64,000 bases of DNA from the NCBI GenBank assembly GCA_964235485.1, contig CAXSAZ010000017.1, forward strand, positions 14,136 to 78,135. The letters run 5' to 3'. Position 1 is the first letter of the stretch. Every line of letters starts with the position of its first letter. Of the stretch, positions 1 through 8,488 are shown piece after piece. Both the position numbers and the translations under genes were made by a program. Source of the stretch: CAHJXG01 sp964235485. Lineage in GTDB: Bacteria > Pseudomonadota > Alphaproteobacteria > Acetobacterales > Acetobacteraceae. The notes under the pieces are model-generated. The model saw nothing but the letters and a program-made list of their open reading frames with translations, searched no databases and had not been told where the DNA came from.

Positions 1-471
1 CGGCAGGCGCTGTATCGGGCCGCCACCGGGCGCGACGGCGCGGCCTTCGCCTGCCCGACGCTGCTGTATGAGGACTGGTCGGTCCGCTACGCCGGGTCGG
101 CCGAGCTGGGGTTCCAGGACATCGCGCCCGACGCGCCGCCGCAAGCGCAGGTGCCGGGGATGCCCGCCGCCGGGGCCGTGAGCCAGGCGCCGGTTCCGGC
201 GGCGGTCGGCACGCTGGAATGCTGCGCGCTCCGTCGCCCGGCGCTTGCGGCGCTGGACGGCGCGGGCGTGCTTTCGACGGACGCCGGGCGGGAAGCTGAT
301 TTCTTCTTGCGGCTGCGCAAGGCCGGGCTGGCCGGGGTGTGGGTGCCAACCGTGCAGGTCTGTGCGCCGGAGGACGGGACCGAGGCGCAGGGCCAGGCGG
401 GGCGCATCGTGGACAAGTGGATGCTGCGCGAAGCCTGGCGCCCGGCAGCAATCCCGGCAGGGCGGGGATAG
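1..471 (+). CDS. Glycosyltransferase (family 2-like), C-terminal end only
   Basis: The reading frame is open from the first base of the window and stops at 469-471, so only about 156 C-terminal residues are visible. The segment LLYEDWSVRYAGS near residue 25 resembles the acceptor-side motif after the GT-A fold of family 2 glycosyltransferases. The later stretch ADFFLRLRKAGLAGVWVP looks like the end of such a catalytic domain. It lies 4 bp before a GT4 gene on the same strand, which supports a role in building a cell-surface polysaccharide. Donor and acceptor sugars cannot be inferred. The family call rests on a short fragment and the 5' part lies outside the window. Confidence 0.6.
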   Translation, partial: RQALYRAATGRDGAAFACPTLLYEDWSVRYAGSAELGFQDIAPDAPPQAQVPGMPAAGAVSQAPVPAAVGTLECCALRRPALAALDGAGVLSTDAGREADFFLRLRKAGLAGVWVPTVQVCAPEDGTEAQGQAGRIVDKWMLREAWRPAAIPAGRG

Positions 472-475
472 GCCG

Positions 476-1774
476 ATGCGCGTTCTGGTCATCTCCCACG
501 GGCACCCGGCCTTTTCCATCGGCGGCGCGGAGGTCGCGTCCCACGCCCTGTTCCGCGCCATCCAGGCGACCGGGACCGACGAAGCGTTCTACCTGGCCCG
601 CGCCGCCCCGCCCATGCGCCGCCACGCCGCGACGCCCTTGATGAGCCTGCGCCAGGGCGAGCGCGAAGCGTTCCTCCATGCCGACGCCTGGGACGAGTTC
701 TGGCTGTCGAACGGCGGCCTCGCCGACCTGGACGGCGCGTTCGCCGCGTATCTCGGGCAAATCCGTCCGGACGTGGTGCACTTCCACCACGTCATCGGCT
801 TGGGCGTCGAGGCCATCGCCGCGGTGCGGCGGCAGCTCCCGTCTGCGCTGATCGTGCTGACCTTCCACGAGTACCTGCCGATCTGCCCGAACCACGGCCA
901 GATGGTGAAGACCCAGCGCCGCACGCTCTGCCACGAGGCCTCGCCCGCCGCCTGCAACGCCTGCTTCCCGCAGCACAGCCCGGCGGTGCTGTTCGGGCGC
1001 GAGCAGCACATCAAGAACCACCTGCTGCTCGCCGACGCCTTCGTGTCGCCGAGCCGGTTCCTGGTGGACCGCTACCGCGCTTGGGGCCTGCCGGCAGAGC
1101 GGTTCACCGTGATCGAGAACGGGCTGGACGGCCATCCCCGGCTGCCGCGCGTGTTGCCGCCGGGCGGGCGGCGCGACCGCTTCGGGTTCTTCGGCCAGGT
1201 GACGGAGTTCAAGGGCCTGCACGTCCTGCTGGACGCCGTGCTGCGCGTGCCGGAGGAGGTCTGGGGCAGCGCCACGCTGAACGTGTTCGGCGGCAACCTG
1301 GAGTTCCAGCCCGAAGCGTTCCGCGCGCAGTTCACCCAGCTCATGGAGCGCGCCGGCCGCCGCGCCCGCTTCCACGGCCCCTACCGGCCGGAGGACCTGC
1401 ACGGGCTGATGGCCGGGATGGATTGGGTCGTGATGCCGTCGATCTGGTGGGAGAACTCCCCCGTGGTGATCCAGGAAAGCTTCCTGCACCGCCGCCCGCT
1501 GATCGTGAGCGACATCGGCGGCATGGCGGAAAAGGTGCATGACGGCGTGAATGGCCTGCACTTCCGCACCGGCAGCCCGGAAGACTTGGCCGACCGGCTC
1601 GGCCGCGCGCTGAGCGAGCCGGGCTTGTGGGACCGGCTGGCCGCGGCGGCGCCGGCGCCGATCGGCCTCGCCGAGTTCGCCCGCCTGCACCTGGAGGTTT
1701 ACCGCGACGCGCGGGCGGCGAAGGCCGCCCCTCCCGCAAGCCGCCCGCGCCCGAGGCAAAGGGCGGCGGCGTAG
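476..1774 (+). CDS. Glycosyltransferase family 4 protein
   Basis: A 432-residue GT-B fold glycosyltransferase. The start MRVLVISHGHPAF with the glycine-rich FSIGGAEVA loop is the usual GT4 N-terminus. Near residue 235 GFFGQVTEFKGLHVLLDA is the linker to the donor-binding half, and VMPSIWWENSPVVIQESF near residue 320 carries the E-x7-E motif that binds the nucleotide sugar. The frame is open further upstream, but an ATG 4 bp after the previous stop gives the canonical N-terminus and is preferred. It probably adds one sugar to a capsule or exopolysaccharide repeat unit in the cytoplasm. The C-terminal tail is rich in Arg, Pro and Ala. The specific sugar is unknown. Confidence 0.88.
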   Translation: MRVLVISHGHPAFSIGGAEVASHALFRAIQATGTDEAFYLARAAPPMRRHAATPLMSLRQGEREAFLHADAWDEFWLSNGGLADLDGAFAAYLGQIRPDVVHFHHVIGLGVEAIAAVRRQLPSALIVLTFHEYLPICPNHGQMVKTQRRTLCHEASPAACNACFPQHSPAVLFGREQHIKNHLLLADAFVSPSRFLVDRYRAWGLPAERFTVIENGLDGHPRLPRVLPPGGRRDRFGFFGQVTEFKGLHVLLDAVLRVPEEVWGSATLNVFGGNLEFQPEAFRAQFTQLMERAGRRARFHGPYRPEDLHGLMAGMDWVVMPSIWWENSPVVIQESFLHRRPLIVSDIGGMAEKVHDGVNGLHFRTGSPEDLADRLGRALSEPGLWDRLAAAAPAPIGLAEFARLHLEVYRDARAAKAAPPASRPRPRQRAAA

Positions 1775-1796
1775 CAATGAACAAAAGGACGACGCC

Positions 1797-2996
1797 ATGA
1801 AGAGGATCCTGGTCATCAGCCCCTCCGGCGAGGTGTACGACCACGACTGCGTCCGCTGGTATTCCAGCATAAGCTTCGACAAGGCGCCGGACCATTACCA
1901 CAACATCGGCGACGCCTTCGTTTACGACAGCTCGCTGAAGCTGCTGCGCTATTCCGACCTGTTCGGGATCAACATCCGCAATCCCACGGAGCGGGAGATC
2001 GAGCGTTACAACGCCGAGTACGACTACGTTTTCCTGCGCGGCTCCAACTACCTGCATTCGGCGATGGACTGGGAGAACGCGCCGGCGGTCCTCCAGAAGC
2101 TGCGCCTGCCGATCATCGCTTTCGGCATCGGCGCGCAGGCCCCGTCCAAGGGGCCGCTGGTGCTGAACGAGGGGACGCGCCGGGTGCTGGCGATCATCGC
2201 GGAGCGGTCCGTTTCGCTCGGCGTGCGCGGCGCCTACACCGCGGACGTGCTGTGGTCCCAGGGCATCCGCAACGCCCGGATCATCGGCTGCCCCACGGTG
2301 TTCCGCAACAACGACCCCACCCTGCGCATCGACCTGCCGCCGCTCGAAAGCGTGCGGGAGGTCGCCTACACGCTGCGGCGCGAGGTGGACCCGACCTACG
2401 CCAAAGACCTTCCCCGCTACCTCGACCTGCAGCGCGATACCATCCTGGAGCTGTCGCGGCGCTTCAACCTGGACGTGCTGGCGCAGGGCGAGGTCGAGGA
2501 GAAGAACATCCTGTGGGGCAACCCGGAGCAGCGGGCGCGCAACATCGCCAAGCTGCGCGCGGAGAACTGGCTGCGCGGCGAGAACGACCCGCTGGAGCGG
2601 CTCTACGACACCAACCTGTTCTATGCCGACAGCGTGGCCGAGTTCGAGCAGAAGCTGCGCAGCAAGCATCTGGTGCTGGGCTACCGGCTGCACGGCAACC
2701 TGCTGGGCCTCGCGAACCGGGTGCCGTCCGTTTACTTCACCTATGACAGCCGCACGGCGGAGTTCGCGGAAACGCTGCAGATCCCGAGCTTCGACGTGTT
2801 CTCCGGCCGCGCGTTCCGGTTGGAGGACTACTGGGACCAAGGGCTGTTCGAGCGGTTCAACCGCGCATACTACCAGCGTTACCGGGAAATGCGGCTGTTC
2901 CTCGATGAGAACGGCATCGCCCACAAGATGTTGGACGAGACCGAGGCCGGGCGCGTGCGGCCGGCTGTCCCCGCCATCCAGGACCGCGCCGCTTGA
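1797..2996 (+). CDS. Polysaccharide pyruvyl transferase family protein
   Basis: 399 residues. The PS_pyruv_trans signature is visible. An N-terminal half contains LRGSNYLHS and IIAFGIGAQ, followed by SLGVRGAYTADVLW and the CPTVFRNN segment. A C-terminal half ends with VLGYRLHGNLLGLANRVPS and YDSRTAEF. Family members transfer pyruvate from PEP to sugars as ketals, or act as related polysaccharide-modifying transferases. It starts at an ATG 22 bp after the GT4 gene, preceded by AAAGGACG, and its stop overlaps the TTG start of the next gene, so the genes are probably cotranscribed. Whether it really forms pyruvyl ketals cannot be told from sequence. Confidence 0.85.
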   Translation: MKRILVISPSGEVYDHDCVRWYSSISFDKAPDHYHNIGDAFVYDSSLKLLRYSDLFGINIRNPTEREIERYNAEYDYVFLRGSNYLHSAMDWENAPAVLQKLRLPIIAFGIGAQAPSKGPLVLNEGTRRVLAIIAERSVSLGVRGAYTADVLWSQGIRNARIIGCPTVFRNNDPTLRIDLPPLESVREVAYTLRREVDPTYAKDLPRYLDLQRDTILELSRRFNLDVLAQGEVEEKNILWGNPEQRARNIAKLRAENWLRGENDPLERLYDTNLFYADSVAEFEQKLRSKHLVLGYRLHGNLLGLANRVPSVYFTYDSRTAEFAETLQIPSFDVFSGRAFRLEDYWDQGLFERFNRAYYQRYREMRLFLDENGIAHKMLDETEAGRVRPAVPAIQDRAA

Positions 2997-3673
2997 GCGC
3001 CGCGCTGACGGAGGGGACGCGCCCCGCGGTCACAGGCTACGTCGAGGCGGTCACCGCGACCGCCGCCCTGGGCTGGGCCTGGACGCCGGGCCAGGCGGAG
3101 CCGCTGACCGTCGAGCTGCGCCTGGGCGCGGAGGTGGTGGCGGAGGCGGTGGCGGACGGGCTGCGCCCGGACCTGGCGCGCAGCGGCATCGGCGAGGGCC
3201 GCCATGCCTTCACGCTGAAGACGCCGGAACGGCTGCGGTCGCGCGTGGCCGAGCTGCGCGTGTTCGCCCGCACCGCGGACGGCGCCGCGGTGCCGCTCGG
3301 CAGCGTGCCGGCAGAGGACGGGATCGCCGAGCGTTTGGTGCAGCTCAGCCGCGGCATGGAAATGCTGATCGGCTCGCAGCGCGTGCTGCACCGCAACGTC
3401 CAGGCCGCGCTGCTGGCCGGGCCGCAGGCGGGCGGCACCCAGCCCAGCGCCGCGGCGTCAATGGCGGAGGTCGCCGCGACCCAGGCCTCGCTCGTTGAAA
3501 GCGTCGCCACCCTGGAACTGTTCGTCACCCGGTTGGAGCAAGGCATGGCGGCCATGGCGGCGCAGCGGACGCGGACGGCGCAGCCGCGCTGGGCGCTGGG
3601 CGGCCTGGCGGCGCTTTCGACGGCCGCACTGGTCCTGTCGGTGTGGGCGCTGATCCACGTCATGCCGGCCTGA
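2993..3673 (+). CDS. GWAW-domain protein with C-terminal membrane anchor
   Basis: 226 residues starting with TTG in a TTGA overlap with the previous stop. Residues about 10-105 form a beta-rich module (VTGYVEAVTATAALGWAW, then IGEGRHAF). I recognise it as the GWAW module often fused to large alphaproteobacterial glycosyltransferases. Residues about 105-190 look helical (LSRGMEMLIGSQRVL, ASLVESVATLELFVTRLEQ), followed by one transmembrane helix at about 200-222 and a very short tail. The predicted form is a tail-anchored protein with a polysaccharide-related module on the cytoplasmic side. Its place directly before two secretion ABC genes suggests a link between glycan synthesis and export. 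The exact function is unknown. Confidence 0.72.
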   Translation: MSAALTEGTRPAVTGYVEAVTATAALGWAWTPGQAEPLTVELRLGAEVVAEAVADGLRPDLARSGIGEGRHAFTLKTPERLRSRVAELRVFARTADGAAVPLGSVPAEDGIAERLVQLSRGMEMLIGSQRVLHRNVQAALLAGPQAGGTQPSAAASMAEVAATQASLVESVATLELFVTRLEQGMAAMAAQRTRTAQPRWALGGLAALSTAALVLSVWALIHVMPA

Positions 3674-3677
3674 CCCC

Positions 3678-5408
3678 GTGGCCGGACCCGGACCCGACGG
3701 ACGGCTTGCCGCCGCGCTGACCCGGAGCCTCGCCATACGCGGGGTGCTGGGCATCGCGGCGCTCAGTTTCCTGTGCAACATCGGGGCGCTCGCGGTGCCG
3801 CTGTTCAACATGCAGGTGTTCAACCGCGTGCTCATCACCCGGGACGCCGAAACGCTTGGCATGTTGGTGATCGGCTTGGCGGTGTGCATCCTGGCGTTCA
3901 CCCTGCTGGACTCGCTGCGCGCCCTGGCGCTGGAAGCCTTGGCCGGAAAACTGACGCGCCGCTTGTCGCTGCCGCTGCTGCGCGCCGTCGCGTCCGGCGG
4001 GCGGGGCGCGGGCGCCGGGTCGGAAGCGTTGGCCGATCTGGAGCTGCTGCGCGGCTTCCTCGCCACCCCGGCCTGCACCGCGCCGTTCGACATCATGTGG
4101 GCGCCCGTCATGCTGCTGGCGCTGCTCGTGCACCATTGGGCGTTCGCCGTGCTGGGCGTATTATGCTGCGCGGTCCTGCTCGTCATGAACGTGCTGGGCG
4201 ACGCCGTGTCCCGCCGCCAGATGCTGGCCGCGAACGAGGCTTCGGCGACCGCGCTGCGCCGCGCCGCGGACGCCGTGGGCGCGGCGGAAGCGGTGCTGGC
4301 GCTTGGCATGTTGCCGACCTTGACCCGGCGGTGGGAGGCCGGGCAGCGCCGGGCCGCTGGGCTGGTGCACCGCGCCATGCTGCGGGCGCGCGCCATCTCT
4401 GCGGCGACGGCCGCGCTGCGCAAGGCGATGACTGCCACGACGGTGGGGCTGGGCGTGGTGCTGGCGCTGAACGGGCTTGCCAGCGTCGGCGCCATGGTGG
4501 CAGGCAACATGATCCTGGTCCGGCTGCTGCAGCCGTTCCAGCAGATCGCGACGACGCGGCGGAGCTGGGTCGATGCCCTGGCCGCCTGGCGCCGGGTGCA
4601 GGCGGCGCTGGACGGCCCGGTGCCGTCCCGCTACGCCCACCCGATGCCCGCGCCCGCGCCGCGGCTCGTGGTGGAACGGCTGGTTTACATGCCGCAAGGC
4701 GCCGACCGGCCGCTGCTGCGCGGGGTGTCGTTCACCGCGGAACCCGGCGAAAGCATCGGCATCATCGGCCCGTCCTCCGCCGGGAAATCGACGCTGGTGC
4801 GGCTCATCATGGGCATGGTGCCGCCCTCGGCCGGCGGCGCATACCTCGACGGCACCAGCACCTTCCTGTGGGAGCGCGAGGACTTCGCGCGCCATGTCGG
4901 CTACATGCCCCAGGGCCTGGCGCTGCTGGACGAGACCGTGGCCGACAACATCGCCCGGATGGGCGCGCTGGACATGGCCGCCGTGCTGGCGGCGGCGAAG
5001 CGGGCCGGCGTGCACCGCGCGATTGCCGGCTTGCCCCAGGGCTACGCCACGCGCATCGCCGGCGGCACGCTGTCCTCCGGGCAGCGGCAGCGCGTGGCTT
5101 TGGCGCGCGCCCTGTATAGCCGCCCGGGCCTGCTGGTGCTGGACGAGCCGAGCGCCTTTCTCGACCGGACCGGGGAGGCCGACGTGCTGGCCCTGTTGGA
5201 GCGGTTGCGGGCGGAGGGCACGACGGTGCTGCTGGTGTCGCACCGCCCGGCGCTGCTGGCGGGCGTGGACAAGCTGCTGGTGCTGACCGAGGGCGCGGTG
5301 TCGCAGTTCGGCCTGCGGGCGGAGGTGCTGCAAAGCCTGTCCACCCCGCGCGTGCGCTTGGTGCGCGCGGCGCCGGAGCAGGGCGCGGTCGCAGGGGCGT
5401 CGTCGTGA
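3678..5408 (+). CDS. Type I secretion ABC transporter subunit (PrtD-like), first copy
   Basis: 576 residues with a GTG start 4 bp after the previous gene. The N-terminal half holds about six membrane helices of an exporter-type ABC domain, including the IGALAVPLFNMQVFNRVL segment typical of PrtD/HlyB-like proteins. It has no C39 peptidase domain. The C-terminal ATPase has Walker A GPSSAGKST, Q-loop YMPQG, signature LSSGQRQRVALARAL, Walker B LLVLDEP and H-loop SHRPAL, so all catalytic elements look intact. It should export an unfolded protein together with the HlyD-type adaptor two genes downstream and an outer-membrane channel not in this window. The GTGA overlap with a second ABC gene suggests that the two form a heterodimer. 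Confidence 0.9.
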   Translation: MAGPGPDGRLAAALTRSLAIRGVLGIAALSFLCNIGALAVPLFNMQVFNRVLITRDAETLGMLVIGLAVCILAFTLLDSLRALALEALAGKLTRRLSLPLLRAVASGGRGAGAGSEALADLELLRGFLATPACTAPFDIMWAPVMLLALLVHHWAFAVLGVLCCAVLLVMNVLGDAVSRRQMLAANEASATALRRAADAVGAAEAVLALGMLPTLTRRWEAGQRRAAGLVHRAMLRARAISAATAALRKAMTATTVGLGVVLALNGLASVGAMVAGNMILVRLLQPFQQIATTRRSWVDALAAWRRVQAALDGPVPSRYAHPMPAPAPRLVVERLVYMPQGADRPLLRGVSFTAEPGESIGIIGPSSAGKSTLVRLIMGMVPPSAGGAYLDGTSTFLWEREDFARHVGYMPQGLALLDETVADNIARMGALDMAAVLAAAKRAGVHRAIAGLPQGYATRIAGGTLSSGQRQRVALARALYSRPGLLVLDEPSAFLDRTGEADVLALLERLRAEGTTVLLVSHRPALLAGVDKLLVLTEGAVSQFGLRAEVLQSLSTPRVRLVRAAPEQGAVAGASS

Positions 5409-7063
5409 CGGTGCGGAAGCGGATACGGCGCACCCTGGCGGGCGGGCTGGGGCTGGCGATGGCGCTGACGGTGTTCCTGGACCTCGCCATGATGGTGGCA
5501 CCGATCTACGACATGCAGCTCTACGACCGGGTGCTGCAAAGCCGCAACATGGACACGCTGGCGGTGCTGTCCGTGGCCTGCGCCGCCGGGCTGCTGCTGT
5601 TCGCCGTGTTCGAGTACCTGCGCAGCGCCTGCCTCATCGCCATCGGCGAGGCGGTGGGACGGCACTTGAACGGCGCGGTCCTGCGGGAAGGCGTGCGCCG
5701 CGCCGCCGCGGGCGATGAGCGCGCCGGGCCGGAGCTGGTGCGGGACCTGAACGAGCTGCAGGGTTTCCTGGCCTCCGGCGCCGTGGCGGTGCCGCTCGAT
5801 GCGCTGTGCGCGCCGCTGTTCCTGGCGGTGCTGTTCATGCTGCATCCCGCCTACGGCTTCCTGGGCGTGGCAGGGATCGCGGCGCTGGTCCTGGCGGGCC
5901 TCCTGGCGGAATGGCTGGTGCGCCCGACGCTTCTGGCGGCGCAGGAGCGGCGGGTCGCGGCCGGGCAGGTCCTGTCGCGCAGCCTGGCCGACCCCGAGCT
6001 GACGGAGGGCTTGGGGATGCTGCCCGCCATCGGGCGTCACTGGGCCGCACGGCATGGCCGCGCGCTCGCCGGGCTGGGCCGGGCGACCGGGTGGGCGCAG
6101 GGGGCGGCCGGGCTGTCCCGCCTGCTGCGGCTCGTGCTGCAGGCCGGGGTGCTGGTGCTGGGCGCCGTGCTGGTGCTGGCGGGCGCCGCGACGCCGGGCA
6201 CCCTGATGGGGGCGAACCTGCTGACGGGCAAGCTGCTGGGTCCGTTCGACCACCTGGTCGGCAGTTGGCGGCATTGGGCGCTGGCGCACGCCGCTTGGCG
6301 CCGCATCGACCGCCTGATGGGGGCGGAAGACCCGCTCCCGTCTGCCCCGGCGGCGGAAGCCTGGCCCGGCCTGCTGGTGGAGGATGCCACGCTGCGCGTC
6401 GCGGATGGGCCGGTCCTGCTGCATGGCATCGACCTGCGCATCCCGCCCGGCACGCTGGTGGCGGTCACCGGCCCGAACGGCGCGGGCAAGACCAGCCTGC
6501 TGCGCCTGCTGGCCGGGCTGGCGCCCCCGGACGCCGGCGCCGTGCTGCTGGACGGCGTGCCGGTGCACGGCGGCGCAGGCGTCGGCTTCCTGCCGCAATC
6601 CGTTTCCCTGCTGGACGGCAGCGTGGGCGAGAACATCGGGCGGTTCCGGGACGGCGCCTTCCCCGCGGCGGTCGCCGCCGCGCGCCGGGCGGAGGTGCAC
6701 GACCTCATCGGCCGCATGGCCCGGGGCTACGAGACCGCGCTGATCCGCAACGGCGCCGCCCTGTCCGGCGGCATGAAGCAGCGCGTCGGCCTGGCGCGCG
6801 CCCTGTGCGGCTCGCCCCGGCTGCTGGTGCTGGACGAGCCGGACGCCAGCCTCGACGCCGAGGGCACCGCCGCCTTGCTGCGCGCGCTGCGGGCCTGCTG
6901 CGAGGAGGGCGCCATCGCCGTCGTCACCAGCCACCGCCCGGCGCTGCGGGACGCGGCGGACCGCGTGGTGGCGCTGCGGAACGGCACGCTCGACGACGCA
7001 CCGGCGTCTGGCGTCACGCCGCAGACACTCACGCCGCCGCGCATCCAACTCGCCACTGCCTGA
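5405..7063 (+). CDS. Type I secretion ABC transporter subunit (PrtD-like), second copy
   Basis: 552 residues with a GTG start overlapping the stop of the first ABC gene. It has the same layout: membrane domain with VAPIYDMQLYDRVLQSRN, then an ATPase with Walker A GPNGAGKTS, FLPQSVSLL as Q-loop, signature LSGGMKQRVGLARAL, Walker B LLVLDEPDASLD and H-loop TSHRPAL. Both subunits therefore appear competent for ATP hydrolysis. The two proteins align in plan but differ widely in sequence, so this is an old duplication. Known PrtD/LapB-type exporters are usually homodimers, so adjacent coupled paralogues point to a heterodimeric exporter or to two exporters sharing one adaptor. Confidence 0.9.
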   Translation: MTVRKRIRRTLAGGLGLAMALTVFLDLAMMVAPIYDMQLYDRVLQSRNMDTLAVLSVACAAGLLLFAVFEYLRSACLIAIGEAVGRHLNGAVLREGVRRAAAGDERAGPELVRDLNELQGFLASGAVAVPLDALCAPLFLAVLFMLHPAYGFLGVAGIAALVLAGLLAEWLVRPTLLAAQERRVAAGQVLSRSLADPELTEGLGMLPAIGRHWAARHGRALAGLGRATGWAQGAAGLSRLLRLVLQAGVLVLGAVLVLAGAATPGTLMGANLLTGKLLGPFDHLVGSWRHWALAHAAWRRIDRLMGAEDPLPSAPAAEAWPGLLVEDATLRVADGPVLLHGIDLRIPPGTLVAVTGPNGAGKTSLLRLLAGLAPPDAGAVLLDGVPVHGGAGVGFLPQSVSLLDGSVGENIGRFRDGAFPAAVAAARRAEVHDLIGRMARGYETALIRNGAALSGGMKQRVGLARALCGSPRLLVLDEPDASLDAEGTAALLRALRACCEEGAIAVVTSHRPALRDAADRVVALRNGTLDDAPASGVTPQTLTPPRIQLATA

Positions 7064-7076
7064 CCGGAGAGCGCCC

Positions 7077-8426
7077 ATGGCCCAGGACCTTGCTACTATC
7101 GCGGACGCCCCCTGGCTGACCGAGGCGGAAGCGTCGCTGCCGCAAGGCTCGCTGCGGCGCATCGCCGTGTTCAGCCTGTTCACCATCCTCCTCGGCTTCG
7201 GCGGCCTCACCACCTGGGCCGCGCTGGCGCGCGTCGAAAGCGCGGTGCCGGCCGTGGGGTTGATCGTCTCCGGCGGCAAGCGCAAGACCATTTCGCTGGT
7301 GGAGAGCGGCATCCTGAAAACGCTGATGGTGCAGGAAGGGGACAAGGTGGCGGCCGGCCAGGTGCTGCTGCAGCTCGACGACGTGCAGCCGCGGGCCGCG
7401 ATGGCCCAGGCCAGCGTGCAGTACTGGTCCGCCGTGGCCCGCGCCGCGCGCCTTTCGGCGGAGGCGACGGACGAGCGGACGCTGCCCGTTTCCGACGCCT
7501 TGCGGAACGCGGCAAAGGCCAACCCCGCCATCGCGGCGGCGGTGGCCGCGGAAGCCTACCAGTTCCAAAGCCGTTGGGGCGCGCTCGATGCCAACACCCG
7601 GGTGGAGGAACGCAAGATCGCCCAGCAGGAGGCGGCGATCACCGCGCTGCAGGCGCAGATCGCCTCGGCCAGCATCCGCATGGGCCTGGTGAAGGAGGAG
7701 CTGCGCGGCGTCGATTTCCTGATGGCGCGGGGGCTTTCGACCAAGCCGCGCCAGCTTGAGTTGCAGCGCGCCGAGGCGGAGATGCGCGGCGCCATCGGCC
7801 AGTTCGCCGGGCAGTACAACGAGGCGAGGCAGGTCATCGCGCAGGTCCAGTCGGGCATCGTCAACACGATGGAAGCGCGCCGGGCCGACATTTCCCGCGA
7901 GCGGTCGGAAACCCAGGCCGCCCAGGCGGACGCCGAGCAGCGGCTGACCGCCGCCCGGGACCTGCTGCAGAAGCGCGAAATCCTGGCGCCGGAGGCCGGC
8001 ACGGTGACGGACTTCAAGTATTTCACCCCGGGCAGCAGCATCGTAGCGGGCCAGCCGGTGATGGACCTCGTGCCGGACAGCCAGCGTATGCTGGTGGAGG
8101 GCACGGTGGCGCCGTATGAGGTGGAACACCTCGCGGTGGGCCAGCGCGTCAACGTGCGGCTCACGGCCTACAAGGCGCGCCGCGTGCCGATCATTACCGG
8201 CCATCTCACCTATGTCGGCGCGGACCGGCAGTTGGACGCGAACAACTCGCCGGTGTTCATGGTGCGCGCCGAGATCGACGCCGGCGTGCTGCACGACAAG
8301 CCCGGCGTCGTGCTGCTGCCGGGTATGCCGGCGGACATCCTGATCGTGAACGGCGCCCGCTCCGTGCTCGACTTCCTCGTCAGCCCGATCACCGACGGCA
8401 TCAGCCGCGCGATGAAGGAGGAGTAG
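7077..8426 (+). CDS. HlyD/PrtE-type periplasmic adaptor of type I secretion
   Basis: 449 residues. A cytoplasmic tail of about 30 residues precedes one membrane helix (about residues 32-52). Next come a biotinyl-lipoyl half-motif (residues about 65-100, SLVESGILKTLMVQEGDKV), a long coiled-coil hairpin (about 130-290) and the returning lipoyl/beta-barrel half with ILAPEAGTVTDFKYF. This is the standard HlyD membrane-fusion layout at normal length. GGAGAG lies 6 bp before the ATG. It bridges the inner-membrane ABC proteins to an outer-membrane TolC-like channel. It is the last plus-strand gene of the cluster and is followed by a convergent gene after 62 bp. Confidence 0.92.
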   Translation: MAQDLATIADAPWLTEAEASLPQGSLRRIAVFSLFTILLGFGGLTTWAALARVESAVPAVGLIVSGGKRKTISLVESGILKTLMVQEGDKVAAGQVLLQLDDVQPRAAMAQASVQYWSAVARAARLSAEATDERTLPVSDALRNAAKANPAIAAAVAAEAYQFQSRWGALDANTRVEERKIAQQEAAITALQAQIASASIRMGLVKEELRGVDFLMARGLSTKPRQLELQRAEAEMRGAIGQFAGQYNEARQVIAQVQSGIVNTMEARRADISRERSETQAAQADAEQRLTAARDLLQKREILAPEAGTVTDFKYFTPGSSIVAGQPVMDLVPDSQRMLVEGTVAPYEVEHLAVGQRVNVRLTAYKARRVPIITGHLTYVGADRQLDANNSPVFMVRAEIDAGVLHDKPGVVLLPGMPADILIVNGARSVLDFLVSPITDGISRAMKEE

Positions 8427-8488
8427 CCGGCACGGCCTTTCCGCGCTGGGAATGGGTGGCGGCCGGCGCCTCCGGGTGTCCGGTGGCG

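Noticed and set aside
1341..2924. 527-codon minus-strand frame opposite the GT4 and pyruvyltransferase genes
   Set aside because: Antisense to two clear glycan genes; composition typical of a shadow frame.
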